From: Hyunsoonleella flava
Lineage (GTDB): Bacteria; Bacteroidota; Bacteroidia; Flavobacteriales; Flavobacteriaceae
Direction: 5' to 3'
Assembly: GCF_004310325.1 (NCBI RefSeq)
Contig: NZ_SIRT01000001.1
Location: 372,001 to 436,000, forward strand
Length of the DNA stretch: 64,000 bases
Below are positions 7,481 through 15,958 of the stretch, one piece after another. The notes under the pieces are model-generated. The model was given only the letters and a program-made list of their open reading frames with translations, was not told the DNA's origin and searched no databases. The position numbers and the translations under genes were made by a program. The first letter of the stretch is position 1. Each line of letters starts with the position of its first letter.

Positions 7481-8326
7481 TTGGAGCTTAAAAAAGCGAT
7501 AACATTCATGATTATTAGCACGCTATCTTTTGCGTGTATGAATGGGATAGTAAAGCACCTAGAAAACATGAATGCCTTTCAAATTGTTTTTTTTAGAGCC
7601 TTTAGTTGCTTGTTTTTTACATTTACATTTCTATTCAAAAATAAGATACCGCTATTAGGGAAAAAACGAGGGTTACTGGTGCTAAGAGGCATCGTTGGCG
7701 TTACTTCTATGGCGCTGTTTTTTATGTCTACAAAGTATTTGCCTATTGGCACCGCAGTTTCTTTACGCTATATGGCTCCTATATTTGCAGGTATTTTTGC
7801 TGTTCTTTTATTAAAAGAAAGTATTAAACCTATACAGTGGTTGTTTTTTGCAATTGCGTTTTCAGGTGTTATTGTTTTAAAAGGACTTGATACCTCACTA
7901 AGTGCTTATGGTTTGATGCTCATTTTTATTTCTGCGATTTTTAGTGGTTTAGTTTATGTTGTTATTAGCAAAATAGGCAAGAGTGAACATCCCGTTATTA
8001 TTGTTAATTATTTTATGGTAATAGCAACTATTGTTGGTGGCGTTTTGTCAATCAATGATTGGGTAATGCCTCAAGGAGAGGATTGGTTTTTGGTATTTGG
8101 TTTAGGTTGTTTTGGATACTTTGGGCAAGTTTATATGACGAAAGCATTTCAAATTGTAAAAACAAATCAAATCGCACCTTTTAAATATTTGGAGGTAATC
8201 TTTACATTGTTGCTAGGTGTTACTTTATTTAGTGAAGTATACTCGTTCTGGAGTTTGTTGGGGATAGCTTTGATAATTACTGGGCTTGTGCTTAATGTAA
8301 CGTACAAATCAAAAACACTTGAATAA
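7481..8326 (+). CDS. EamA/DMT family transporter
   Basis: 281 residues, almost entirely hydrophobic, with about ten membrane segments arranged as two repeated EamA halves (residues 1-130 and 140-275). Landmarks are FFRAFSCLFF, YLPIGTAVSLRYMAPIFAGIFAVLLLKE in the first half and the QVYMTKAFQIVKTNQIAPFKYLEVIF region in the second. The drug/metabolite transporter superfamily exports amino acids, nucleobases or other small metabolites; the substrate cannot be deduced. The frame opens with TTG at 7481; an ATG nine codons later (7508) is the alternative and would remove only the short polar lead. It follows the helicase by 17 bases and may be co-transcribed. Confidence 0.85.
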   Translation: MELKKAITFMIISTLSFACMNGIVKHLENMNAFQIVFFRAFSCLFFTFTFLFKNKIPLLGKKRGLLVLRGIVGVTSMALFFMSTKYLPIGTAVSLRYMAPIFAGIFAVLLLKESIKPIQWLFFAIAFSGVIVLKGLDTSLSAYGLMLIFISAIFSGLVYVVISKIGKSEHPVIIVNYFMVIATIVGGVLSINDWVMPQGEDWFLVFGLGCFGYFGQVYMTKAFQIVKTNQIAPFKYLEVIFTLLLGVTLFSEVYSFWSLLGIALIITGLVLNVTYKSKTLE

Positions 8327-8503
8327 ATAGGGTGAGTTGTTTTTATCTATATTTCAATCTGAGTTCTATTTTTTGAGATGGCTAAAATGCGTTACTTTTC
8401 ATATATCGTTAAAAGCTTTTCAACTAAAAATAGCTAATATTAAACTTTTCGTAAAAAGTTTTTTTTCCAAGTCACATCAAGATGAATACTAATCACTTTT
8501 GGC

Positions 8504-8511
8504 TATATTTG
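8504..8511 (+). promoter_or_regulatory. -7 promoter box of the pnt operon
   Basis: TATATTTG matches TAnnTTTG exactly, 47 bases before the pntAA start. No good TTG sits at the -33 spacing. The preceding 8327-8500 holds no supportable gene. Confidence 0.5.
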
Positions 8512-8558
8512 TTTCTTAATTTTTTGTTAAAAAAACCACAAACAAACTAACCACCAAA

Positions 8559-9659
8559 ATGAAAATTGGTATTCTAAAGGAAACTCAAAAAGGTGAGAAC
8601 CGGGTTTCGCTATCTCCCAATATTGCTAAACAATTAATTGAGAAAGGTTTCGAAGTCATTATTGAAGAATCTGCTGGAGCAAATTCATCATACAAAGATT
8701 CAGATTTTAAAGAAGCAGGAGCTTCCATAGAGAAGCGTGGCGTCGTTTTTAAAGAGGCTAATGTACTTATTAAGATTAATCCGTTTGATGAAGAGGATTT
8801 AAAATTGGTTGATGAAAGGCATATTCTAATTAGCCAGTTGTATCACAAATCAAATCCAGAATTAATAGAATCTATAGAAAAAAAAGGGGCGACAGCATTT
8901 TCTATGGATGCAATGCCGCGGATATCGAGAGCCCAAGATATGGATGTCCTCAGTTCGCAAAATAACTTAGCAGGCTATAAGGCCGTGATTTTAGGCGCCT
9001 ATGAAATGACCAAGATTTTTCCATTGATGATGACGGCTGCAGGAACCATTACCCCATCAAAAGTGTTAATATTTGGTGTTGGTGTTGCTGGATTGCAAGC
9101 CATTGCCACTGCGAAACGACTTGGAGCAGTTGTTGAGGCCACTGATATAAGAAGTGAAACTAAGGAACAAGCAGAGTCTCTTGGGGCCAAATTTATTTCC
9201 GTAGATAATGAGGGCGAAACTTCCGAAGGCGGGTATGCGAAGGAAGCCTCAGAGGATTATATGAATAAACAAAAAGAAGCAGTAAATAAATCTTTATTTC
9301 AGGCGGATTTGGTAATTACAACCGCCAATATCCCAGGAAGAAAGGCACCTACATTAATTACAAAAGAGCAGGTAGAGCAGATGAAAAATGGTGCAGTAAT
9401 TATTGATTTGGCTGCCGCTCAAGGAGGCAATTGCGAATTGAGTAAGCTAAATGAAAAAGTCCTAGTAAATGGTGTTAAGATTATAGGGACGACTATCGCG
9501 CCAGAAAGTGTGTCTACAAACGCTAGTGAGCTCTATGCCAAAAACATCTACAATTTTCTTGTGCACCTAACCGAAGATGCAAAATTCAAGTGGGATGTAG
9601 ATGAAGAAATAACAAATGATACTTTAATTGTAAAAGACGGAGTTATCCGAAACACATAA
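8559..9659 (+). CDS. pntAA: NAD(P) transhydrogenase subunit alpha, NAD-binding part
   Basis: 366 residues: an AlaDH/PNT N-terminal domain (about 1-135, starting MKIGILKETQKGENRVSLSP) and the NAD-binding domain (about 140-310, Rossmann loop FGVGVAGLQAIATAKRLGA followed by the acidic EATDIRSE). This is domain I of the proton-translocating transhydrogenase, which passes hydride from NADH to NADP+ using the proton gradient and so supplies NADPH. In E. coli PntA carries this domain and the first membrane helices in one chain; here the membrane part is a separate gene four bases downstream, the split form common in alphaproteobacteria and Bacteroidota. First gene of a tight pntAA-pntAB-pntB run. 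Confidence 0.93.
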   Translation: MKIGILKETQKGENRVSLSPNIAKQLIEKGFEVIIEESAGANSSYKDSDFKEAGASIEKRGVVFKEANVLIKINPFDEEDLKLVDERHILISQLYHKSNPELIESIEKKGATAFSMDAMPRISRAQDMDVLSSQNNLAGYKAVILGAYEMTKIFPLMMTAAGTITPSKVLIFGVGVAGLQAIATAKRLGAVVEATDIRSETKEQAESLGAKFISVDNEGETSEGGYAKEASEDYMNKQKEAVNKSLFQADLVITTANIPGRKAPTLITKEQVEQMKNGAVIIDLAAAQGGNCELSKLNEKVLVNGVKIIGTTIAPESVSTNASELYAKNIYNFLVHLTEDAKFKWDVDEEITNDTLIVKDGVIRNT

Positions 9660-9663
9660 AATT

Positions 9664-9972
9664 ATGAACGCATTCATTCAATTTATTAGTGACAATCTAC
9701 AGATTGTTTACATACTCATTTTAGCCATTTTTGTTGGTGTTGAAGTTATAAAAAGTATTCCTGCGGTGTTGCATACACCTTTAATGTCTGGAGCCAATGC
9801 CTTAAGTGGTGTTGTAATCGTGGGGGCCATTTTAGTGATGCTACACTCCGATCCGGAGAATTATTTGGCATTAACCTTAGGTTTTATAGCTGTTGTGCTT
9901 GGAATAATAAATGTTGTTGGTGGTTTTGCTGTTACCAATAGAATGTTACAAATGTTTAAAAAGAGAAAGTAA
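9664..9972 (+). CDS. pntAB: NAD(P) transhydrogenase subunit alpha, membrane part
   Basis: 102 residues with three predicted membrane helices (about 12-28, 42-60, 66-92). The block KSIPAVLHTPLMSGANALSGVV is the conserved loop of the alpha membrane domain (domain IIa). It forms part of the proton channel together with PntB. The gene begins four bases after pntAA and its stop overlaps the pntB start (TAATG), which suggests translational coupling so that the two membrane subunits are made together. Size and motif leave little doubt. Confidence 0.92.
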   Translation: MNAFIQFISDNLQIVYILILAIFVGVEVIKSIPAVLHTPLMSGANALSGVVIVGAILVMLHSDPENYLALTLGFIAVVLGIINVVGGFAVTNRMLQMFKKRK

Positions 9973-11351
9973 TGAGTGTTTTATTAAGCGTAATTTATTT
10001 GATAGCAACGGTAACGTTTGTAGTAGGTTTAAAACGACTTGGACATCCTGATACAGCCAAAAGCGGTAATATGATAGCTGCTGTGGGAATGGTATTGGCT
10101 ATTTTAGGAACCATATTTATTCATGATTTGAAGGTAGCTCCAATCATTTATATTCTTATTGGTGTAGCCATAGCCTTAGGTTCAATTATAGGTTATTTAA
10201 TTGCCATAAAAGTTGAAATGACGAAAATGCCAGAACTTGTATCCTTATTTAATGGTTTTGGTGGTGCAAGTGCTGCGCTAATTGGTTTGGTAGAGTTTAG
10301 TAAAAATGTTGAAGATTCACTTCAAGCCATAACTATAGTTTCGGGTATCATTATTGGTGCCATTACGTTTTCTGGGAGTTTAATAGCTTGGGGAAAACTT
10401 AATGGTTCTCTAAAAAGTGTTGTAAAAATTCCACAGTACAATCTTGTAAACAATATTTTCTTTTTAGGTATTATTGCTTTAGCTGTATTTATGATAGTTT
10501 CAGGAAATCATAGTCAGCTATTCACTTATGGTGTTTTAGCTGGAGGTTTGGTTTACGGTATCTTATTTGTGCTGCCAATCGGAGGTGCAGATATGCCCGT
10601 TGTGATTTCGTTATTAAACTCGCTCACCGGTATAGCTGCTGCTATTACTGGAATTTTATACGATAATATGGTGATGCTTGTTGGCGGTATTTTGGTAGGG
10701 TCTGCCGGAATAATATTAACAGTGGCAATGTGCAAAGCGATGAATAGAACGTTAGCTTCGGTAATATTTGGTGCTTTTGGAGGAGAAGATGCTGTTGAAG
10801 GCGGAAGTAAAACTCAAGGCACCATTAAAAAGACAACAGCTAGTGATGCTGCAATAATGATGAACTATGCAACAAATGTTATCATTGTTCCGGGTTATGG
10901 ATTAGCTGTGGCTCAAGCACAACATGTGATTCATGAGTTAGAGGAAATCTTAACGGATAAAGGCGTCAATGTAAAATATGCCGTACATCCTGTTGCGGGG
11001 AGAATGCCGGGGCACATGAATGTGTTATTGGCCGAATCTAATGTAGATTATGATTTGTTGGTGGAAATGGAAGATATTAACCCGCAATTTACAAATGCAG
11101 ACGTTGTGTTGGTAGTAGGTGCAAATGATGTTGTGAATCCCGCAGCGCATAACGATCCTTCCAGTCCTATTTACGGAATGCCTATCTTAGATGTTGAAAA
11201 CGCTAAGCATATTGTGGTTAACAAACGTAGTATGAATGCAGGTTATGCAGGTATTCAAAACGAATTGTTTTTTAATTCTAAAACTTCAATGTTGTTTGGT
11301 GACGCCAAAGCTGCACTAACTGAATTAGTCAGTGAACTTAAAAACATGTAA
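9972..11351 (+). CDS. pntB: NAD(P) transhydrogenase subunit beta
   Basis: 459 residues. The first 260 or so form eight to nine membrane helices (domain IIb), with the conserved LFNGFGGASAALIGLVEF and SLLNSLTGIAAAITGI blocks. The C-terminal 190 residues are the NADP-binding domain III: GYGLAVAQAQHVIHEL, HPVAGRMPGHMNVLLAEA-type loop, GANDVVNPAA and the MNAGYAGIQNELFF tail. Together with PntAA and PntAB it forms the proton-pumping transhydrogenase of the inner membrane. Its stop codon overlaps the start of the glycosyltransferase gene by one base, an unusual coupling to an envelope gene. Confidence 0.94.
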   Translation: MSVLLSVIYLIATVTFVVGLKRLGHPDTAKSGNMIAAVGMVLAILGTIFIHDLKVAPIIYILIGVAIALGSIIGYLIAIKVEMTKMPELVSLFNGFGGASAALIGLVEFSKNVEDSLQAITIVSGIIIGAITFSGSLIAWGKLNGSLKSVVKIPQYNLVNNIFFLGIIALAVFMIVSGNHSQLFTYGVLAGGLVYGILFVLPIGGADMPVVISLLNSLTGIAAAITGILYDNMVMLVGGILVGSAGIILTVAMCKAMNRTLASVIFGAFGGEDAVEGGSKTQGTIKKTTASDAAIMMNYATNVIIVPGYGLAVAQAQHVIHELEEILTDKGVNVKYAVHPVAGRMPGHMNVLLAESNVDYDLLVEMEDINPQFTNADVVLVVGANDVVNPAAHNDPSSPIYGMPILDVENAKHIVVNKRSMNAGYAGIQNELFFNSKTSMLFGDAKAALTELVSELKNM

Positions 11352-12403
11352 TGAGCTTTAAAAGCTGGATTAACCAAAAGCGACGACTGGTAATGAATGC
11401 CCTTACCAAAAGGGTAGGGAGCTCGTATTTGGAGCCTACTGCAGAGTTAGGGAAGACTATTGATATTAAAAAAGTGCTGATTATTAGGCCAAATCATCGT
11501 TTGGGAAATCAGTTACTAACTACACCATTGGTTCAAGAGGTTGAGAACACCTTTCCCGATTGCAGAATAGACTTATTTGCCAAAGGAGGTGTGGCTTTTC
11601 CGGTTTTTGAAAAATATGATAGTATTGATAAAATATACAAATTACCACGAAAACCATTCAGTAATCTGTTTAGTTATGCTATGTGTTGGATTTCTATCAA
11701 GCGCAAGCGATACGATATGGTGATTAATGGTGATAAAGACTCTTCTTCGGGCAGATTGCTGACTAATTTAGCAAAAGCGCCTCTAAAGGTTTTTGGTGAC
11801 GTGCATAAGGAAATTCAAAACACATATGACGACTATTTACATATTTCTAAATACCCAGTTTACAATCTGAGACGCTATCTTTCAAAATTAGGGTATCCCA
11901 GAAATAATAGTTCACTTCCAGTTTTGAACTTGAAACTCTCAAAAGAAGAGATTCAGGGTGGTAAACATATTTTGAATGATTTGAATAAGAATGGAAAACC
12001 TACCATTTGTATTTACACCAATGCTACTGGGAATAAATGCTATTCTGAAGAATGGTGGGAATTGTTTTATTCAAAATTAAAAGAAAACTTTGCTGAAACA
12101 TATAATATTATAGAGATGTTGCCTATTGAGAACATTTCAAAAATAAATTTTAAAGCACCCAATTTTTATAGCAAAGATATTCGTGAAATGGGTGGCATTA
12201 TTGCTAACACTTCCATTTTTATAGCTGCTGATAACGGTGTTATGCATTTGGCAAGCGCCGCTTTAACGCCAACAGTAGGTTTGTTTTCAAGAGATAATCA
12301 GGCTATATATGGGCCTTACGGTAATGGTAGTGTGGCGCTACATACAGGGGTAAAGTCTCAGGAGGACTGTATTGAGGAAATTAGCAAGATTCTTTCAAGA
12401 TAA
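11351..12403 (+). CDS. family 9 glycosyltransferase (heptosyltransferase-like)
   Basis: 350 residues with the GT9 pattern: KKVLIIRPNHRLGNQLLTTPLVQEVENTFP near residue 38 (first Rossmann domain; the donor-binding LGDxLL-type loop is here LGNQLL) and NTSIFIAADNGVMHLASAALTPTVGLFS near residue 290 (second domain, with the D-NGxMHLA signature). GT9 enzymes add heptose or a related sugar to the lipopolysaccharide core at the inner face of the inner membrane. The first 37 residues are basic and may bind the membrane. The ATG overlaps the pntB stop, so it is translated from the pnt message. The acceptor sugar is unknown. Confidence 0.85.
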   Translation: MSFKSWINQKRRLVMNALTKRVGSSYLEPTAELGKTIDIKKVLIIRPNHRLGNQLLTTPLVQEVENTFPDCRIDLFAKGGVAFPVFEKYDSIDKIYKLPRKPFSNLFSYAMCWISIKRKRYDMVINGDKDSSSGRLLTNLAKAPLKVFGDVHKEIQNTYDDYLHISKYPVYNLRRYLSKLGYPRNNSSLPVLNLKLSKEEIQGGKHILNDLNKNGKPTICIYTNATGNKCYSEEWWELFYSKLKENFAETYNIIEMLPIENISKINFKAPNFYSKDIREMGGIIANTSIFIAADNGVMHLASAALTPTVGLFSRDNQAIYGPYGNGSVALHTGVKSQEDCIEEISKILSR

Positions 12404-12416
12404 AAGATAAAGTCCT

Positions 12417-13718
12417 GTGAAAAACCCAAATAGATTCTCTTTTATTAACCCTAAAAAAGTACCGTTTTTTTATGGTTATGTCGTGCTGTTTTTTGGAAGC
12501 ATTGGTGTATTGGCTAGTATTCCTGGGCAAACAGTAGGGGTATCTCTATTCACCGACCCCGTAAAAGATGCCTTGGGTCTGTCCAGAAACCAGTTTAGTA
12601 ATGCCTATATGTTTGGCACGCTATTAAGCGCTTTTTTTGTGGCTAGGGCAGGTGTACTATTTGATAGGTTTGGGGCACGCTACGTGGCTTTTTTTTCGGC
12701 ATTCTTTTTAGGGGTTTCGTTATTGTTATGTTCAAAATCTGTTATTATAAGTGAAAGCATAAGTAATATATGCAACAGTAACTCTTGGATGATACCTTTT
12801 GTCCTCATCACTTTTTTATTTTTTCTAATACGCTTTTTTGGTCAAGGCGTACTCACCATGTCATCCCGTAACATGATTATGATGTGGTTTGATAAAAATA
12901 GAGGTAAGATAAATGCTATAAGCAGCATTACGGTGTCATTAGGTTTTTCAAGTGCGCCACTGTTCATAAACTACCTTATTGATGGTTATGGTTGGGAAGT
13001 GTCGTGGCAAATATTGGCACTCTGCCTTATCATTTTTAGCGTTTGTGTCATTCAATTTTATAGAAATAATCCAGAGGATTTTGGCTTTATCCCAGATGGA
13101 ACATCCAAAAAGCGTAAAATTTCTAAAACGAATAGTGTTGAAATACACTTCACTTTAAAAGAAGCTAAACAAACCCGTGCTTTTTGGATGATTGCTCTAG
13201 CTTTAGCTTTCAATAGTTTTTTTGTTACAGGTTTTACGTTTCATGTTGTTTCAATTTTTGAAAGTCAAGATTATTCTAGAACTCAAGCTATAGCTGTGTT
13301 TTTGCCAATTTCAGTAATTGCTGTGATTATATCAACCTTAGGCAATGTTTTAAGTGATTACATTCAACATAAAGTATATTTATATATTATGCTTTTTTCG
13401 GGTGTTCTGGCGTCCGTAGGTCTATATTTTTTAAGTTATACTATTGGTGTTTATGCATTAATTCTAGGTTTAGGTGTATATGGTGGATTGTTTGCGGTGG
13501 TTAATGCGGTAACATGGCCAAGATATTTTGGGAGAAAACATTTAGGTGCAATTACAGGAAAGGCTATGAGCTTCTTGGTTATCGCAAGTGCTATTGCCCC
13601 AAGTTTATTTAGTTACTGTTATACAACACTTGGCACATATGCCAACATTGGTTATCTCACAGGAGGTTTTTTGCTATTCTTAATTTTGGCATCTGCTAAA
13701 GTTAAGAATCCGCAGTAA
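12417..13718 (+). CDS. major facilitator superfamily transporter
   Basis: 433 residues with about 12 membrane helices in two halves. The MFS motif A-like loop appears after helix 2 as GVLFDRFGARYVAFFSA, and the central cytoplasmic loop lies near residues 215-240 (GTSKKRKISKTNS). The arrangement resembles the oxalate/monocarboxylate branch, but the substrate cannot be named. The frame starts with GTG at 12417, 13 bases after the glycosyltransferase stop, so it is probably the last gene of the pnt-linked run. No downstream terminator was found before the DUF4251 gene. Confidence 0.85.
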   Translation: MKNPNRFSFINPKKVPFFYGYVVLFFGSIGVLASIPGQTVGVSLFTDPVKDALGLSRNQFSNAYMFGTLLSAFFVARAGVLFDRFGARYVAFFSAFFLGVSLLLCSKSVIISESISNICNSNSWMIPFVLITFLFFLIRFFGQGVLTMSSRNMIMMWFDKNRGKINAISSITVSLGFSSAPLFINYLIDGYGWEVSWQILALCLIIFSVCVIQFYRNNPEDFGFIPDGTSKKRKISKTNSVEIHFTLKEAKQTRAFWMIALALAFNSFFVTGFTFHVVSIFESQDYSRTQAIAVFLPISVIAVIISTLGNVLSDYIQHKVYLYIMLFSGVLASVGLYFLSYTIGVYALILGLGVYGGLFAVVNAVTWPRYFGRKHLGAITGKAMSFLVIASAIAPSLFSYCYTTLGTYANIGYLTGGFLLFLILASAKVKNPQ

Positions 13719-13806
13719 GTGTATAGTTCATTGTAAATGCAGGTTTTAACTATTTATTATAAGTATTCATTTCTATTTTTTTGTAATTTTCGGTAATTTG
13801 AGAAAG

Positions 13807-14370
13807 ATGAAAAGGTACGGTTTAGTTATATTTATTTTGGTTGGGTTGATTATTTCCTGCAAATCTTCGAAAGTCCAATTATCTCCTGAAGAAGAAAAAC
13901 AATTTAGAGATTTGGTTGCTTCACAAGAATTCACAGTAGAATCGGATTGGGCTTATCCGCAGCTTACCAATGCCATGACACAGGTTTTAAACTCTATGTT
14001 AATGTGGCCTAATAATAATGGTGGCGCTATAAATTTAATTGGTAATGCTAATTTTTTGACTATTAAAGGAGATAGTGTAACATCGTACTTACCTTATTTT
14101 GGGGAACGACAAATGCAAGTTGGTTATGGCGGTACTGATAGTGCTATAGAGTTTAATGGGGTAATGGAAGATTTTAAAGTTGAAGAAGGAAAGAATAATA
14201 GAAAAATAATTTCCTTTTCGGCAAAAAGCAATGCTGAAAACTTTAATGTTATTATAACCCTATTTCCTAATTTGAACAGTGAGATTTACCTAAGAAGTCC
14301 ATCTCGATTTTTTATAAGATATACGGGAAATTTCGGCCCTATTACCAAAACAAAAGACGATCAGTCTTAG
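13807..14370 (+). CDS. DUF4251 lipoprotein
   Basis: From the ATG at 13807 (MKRYGLVIFIL) the product has 187 residues and a lipoprotein signal with lipobox GLIISC. A TTG three codons upstream is in frame but less likely. Residues 30-185 match my recollection of DUF4251, a Bacteroidota-only family: SQEFTVESDWAYP, MWPNNNGGAINLIGNANFLTIKGDSVTSYLPYFGERQ, and the terminal SPSRFFIRYTGNFGPI region. The fold is thought to be a small beta-rich envelope domain; no biochemical role is established. It stands alone between the MFS and hsp20 genes. Confidence 0.8.
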   Translation: MKRYGLVIFILVGLIISCKSSKVQLSPEEEKQFRDLVASQEFTVESDWAYPQLTNAMTQVLNSMLMWPNNNGGAINLIGNANFLTIKGDSVTSYLPYFGERQMQVGYGGTDSAIEFNGVMEDFKVEEGKNNRKIISFSAKSNAENFNVIITLFPNLNSEIYLRSPSRFFIRYTGNFGPITKTKDDQS

Positions 14371-14410
14371 ATAACTGGATACATTTCATTTTCATTTACT
14401 TTCACTTTAA

Positions 14411-14456
14411 TGTCAATATGTCATTATTTTAACTATATTAAATGTCATTATGGCAT
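14411..14456 (+). promoter_or_regulatory. repeated TGWCA-N3-TGKCA element upstream of hsp20
   Basis: TGTCAATATGTCAT (14411-14424) and TGTCATTATGGCAT (14443-14456) are two close copies of one motif. A third half-match TGTCAT lies at 14485-14490. The second copy differs at only 2 of 14 positions from TGACAATATGGCAT upstream of grpE, which suggests a shared heat-shock control site. Confidence 0.5.
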
Positions 14457-14596
14457 ATTTTTATTAATAATTTCCTTTATAAACTGTCATTTCCGTTAGT
14501 ATTTGTTTTTGGTACTCCATTTGCTTCTTGGATGCTGAAGTATAAAACTTCATAATTAAAAGAAAATTTAAAGTTTAACTTAAAAATTATAATATT

Positions 14597-15070
14597 ATGA
14601 GCTCACTAATGAATGTTTCTAAAAATGGAGATCACAAAAACACTGGTTTAAGTCACAGAGGTTGGTCAAATTGGATTGACGATTTATTTAATGTTGACAC
14701 CTTCCCAACGGTGTTATCCAATAATTTCAATACTGGAATATCTTTACCCAAAGTAAATATTCGCGAAACTAAAGATGATTACTTTGTAGACATGGCAGTT
14801 CCTGGAATGAAGAAAGAGGATTTCAATATTGATTTAGATAATGATGTCCTATCAATTTCATCAGAAAAGAAAGTAGAGAATGAAAATACTGAGGATAGCT
14901 TTACTCGAAAAGAATTCGGTTACGCTTCTTTTAGAAGAACATTTACTTTACCAGATTCAATTGAGGACAGTAAAATTAAAGCGAAGTACGAAGATGGTAT
15001 TTTGAGTATCCAACTTCCAAAAAGAGAAGAGGCTAAACAAAAGCCAGCAAGAACTATTAAGATTTCGTAA
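14597..15070 (+). CDS. hsp20: Hsp20/alpha-crystallin small heat-shock protein
   Basis: 157 residues. The alpha-crystallin domain covers about residues 48-140: LPKVNIRETKDDYFVDMAVPGMKKEDFNIDLDNDVLSIS opens it and the C-terminal GILSIQLPKRE carries the conserved G-I-L-x-I/V-x-L-P beta-strand. A short A/R/K-rich tail with the pair ARTIKIS contains the I-x-I motif that docks subunits in oligomers. Small heat-shock proteins hold unfolding proteins in a refoldable state without ATP. The gene is monocistronic with its own terminator and has repeated TGTCA-type elements upstream. Confidence 0.93.
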   Translation: MSSLMNVSKNGDHKNTGLSHRGWSNWIDDLFNVDTFPTVLSNNFNTGISLPKVNIRETKDDYFVDMAVPGMKKEDFNIDLDNDVLSISSEKKVENENTEDSFTRKEFGYASFRRTFTLPDSIEDSKIKAKYEDGILSIQLPKREEAKQKPARTIKIS

Positions 15071-15094
15071 TTAGTAGAAAATTAGGATTTGATT

Positions 15095-15125
15095 AAAAAA
15101 GAGGCTCTATTGGCCTCTTTTTTTA
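15095..15125 (+). terminator. terminator after hsp20
   Basis: AAAAAAGAGGC (15095-15105) pairs with GCCTCTTTTTT (15113-15123), loop 7 bases, followed by more T. It begins 24 bases after the hsp20 stop. Confidence 0.85.
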
Positions 15126-15201
15126 TACGTAATATTTTGTTTTAATGAGTTTTGTCTGAATAAATAAGGGTAAAGATTAACTTCGGCATAAAAGGTTTAC
15201 T

Positions 15202-15384
15202 CTACAACAAAAACTTTATAGCACTAATAAAAAGTATAAAACTTATAAAAGCGATAAGTATCCAAATACTACCAGCATAAAAACGTTTATGTAACTTTAA
15301 ATCCTTGCGATAGGTGTAGCCAATAATAATTGCAAAGACGATAAAAAAGATAATTCCAAAAATGATTTGACCTTTACTAAACAT
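15202..15384 (-). CDS. small two-helix membrane protein
   Basis: From the ATG at 15382-15384 the product has 60 residues: MFSKGQIIFG, then a hydrophobic helix (about 8-22), a basic loop YRKDLKLHKRF, and a second helix (about 37-58). This pattern matches a small conserved flavobacterial inner-membrane protein of unknown role. A longer frame would run upstream to 15513, but a perfect -7 box on this strand (15407-15400, TAAATTTG) lies 16 bases before the chosen ATG and a dispersed palindrome lies further up, so the short form is preferred. It is divergent from the MazG-like gene. Confidence 0.65.
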   Translation of the reverse strand: MFSKGQIIFGIIFFIVFAIIIGYTYRKDLKLHKRFYAGSIWILIAFISFILFISAIKFLL

Positions 15385-15399
15385 ATGGCTATTTTTATG

Positions 15400-15407
15400 C
15401 AAATTTA
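15400..15407 (-). promoter_or_regulatory. -7 promoter box of the small membrane protein gene
   Basis: Reads TAAATTTG on the minus strand, an exact TAnnTTTG match 16 bases from the ATG. No TTG is well placed at -33. Confidence 0.45.
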
Positions 15408-15421
15408 AGAATAATGACGAG

Positions 15422-15441
15422 ATTTCCACGAATGTGGAAAT
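15422..15441. repeat. short palindrome, probable dispersed repeat
   Basis: ATTTCCAC (15422-15429) and GTGGAAAT (15434-15441) form a perfect inverted repeat around GAAT, flanked by AATGACGAG and GACAAAAA. It sits just upstream of the MazG-like gene. Similar intergenic palindromes recur in flavobacterial genomes, from memory; the copy number here is unknown. Confidence 0.45.
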
Positions 15442-15456
15442 GACAAAAACTAGTTT

Positions 15457-15843
15457 ATGAAAAATAAAATTGAAGCTGTAAAAGCATTTCACACCGCATT
15501 TAAAATTGGACATAGAGAAACACCTAAAGCAGATTTAGGATTAGCAAAAAATATGTTGCGCTATAAATTAATGCGCGAGGAGAATGAGGAATATTTAGAT
15601 GCGGCCAACAACAACGACTTGGTCGAGGTGGCAGACGCATTAGGAGATATGCTATATATTTTATGCGGAACAATTATAGAACACGGACTTCAATATAAAA
15701 TAGAAGAAGTGTTTGATGAAATACAACGGAGTAATATGAGTAAACTAGGTGAGAACGGACAACCTATTTATCGTGAAGACGGTAAAGTCCTTAAAGGGCC
15801 AAATTACTTTAAGCCCAATATAGAAGCTATTTTAGAGAAGTAA
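15457..15843 (+). CDS. MazG-like nucleoside triphosphate pyrophosphohydrolase
   Basis: 128 residues, all alpha-helical. The metal-binding pattern of the MazG/phosphoribosyl-ATP pyrophosphohydrolase superfamily is visible: the EENEEYLDAA (E-x-x-E) helix at about residues 41-50 followed by LVEVADALGDMLYILCG (E-x-x-D) at about 56-72. Such enzymes split NTPs or dNTPs to the monophosphate and pyrophosphate, often as house-cleaning of non-canonical nucleotides. The C-terminal GENGQPIYREDGKVLKGPNYFKPNI segment is typical of the subgroup annotated as a phosphoribosyl-ATP pyrophosphohydrolase-like family. It is monocistronic and ends at a strong terminator. The exact substrate is uncertain. Confidence 0.82.
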   Translation: MKNKIEAVKAFHTAFKIGHRETPKADLGLAKNMLRYKLMREENEEYLDAANNNDLVEVADALGDMLYILCGTIIEHGLQYKIEEVFDEIQRSNMSKLGENGQPIYREDGKVLKGPNYFKPNIEAILEK

Positions 15844-15879
15844 ATTCTAAAACCTACAGAATTAGGCATTAAGATGATA

Positions 15880-15912
15880 AAAAAAGAGAAGCAATTTTGG
15901 CTTCTCTTTTTT
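15880..15912. terminator. bidirectional terminator between the MazG-like gene and ilvE
   Basis: A perfect 13-base-pair stem (AAAAAAGAGAAGC at 15880-15892, GCTTCTCTTTTTT at 15900-15912) with a 7-base loop. A-run and T-run on the two sides let it act for both convergent genes. Confidence 0.85.
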
Positions 15913-15958
15913 CACATGTTTGAGTATCGTTTTCCCTTTGGAAAAGATAGTATAGGAT

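Noticed and set aside
15385-15513. N-terminal extension of the small membrane protein
   Set aside because: It crosses a -7 box and a dispersed palindrome and overlaps the start of the divergent gene; the 60-residue form is more sensible.
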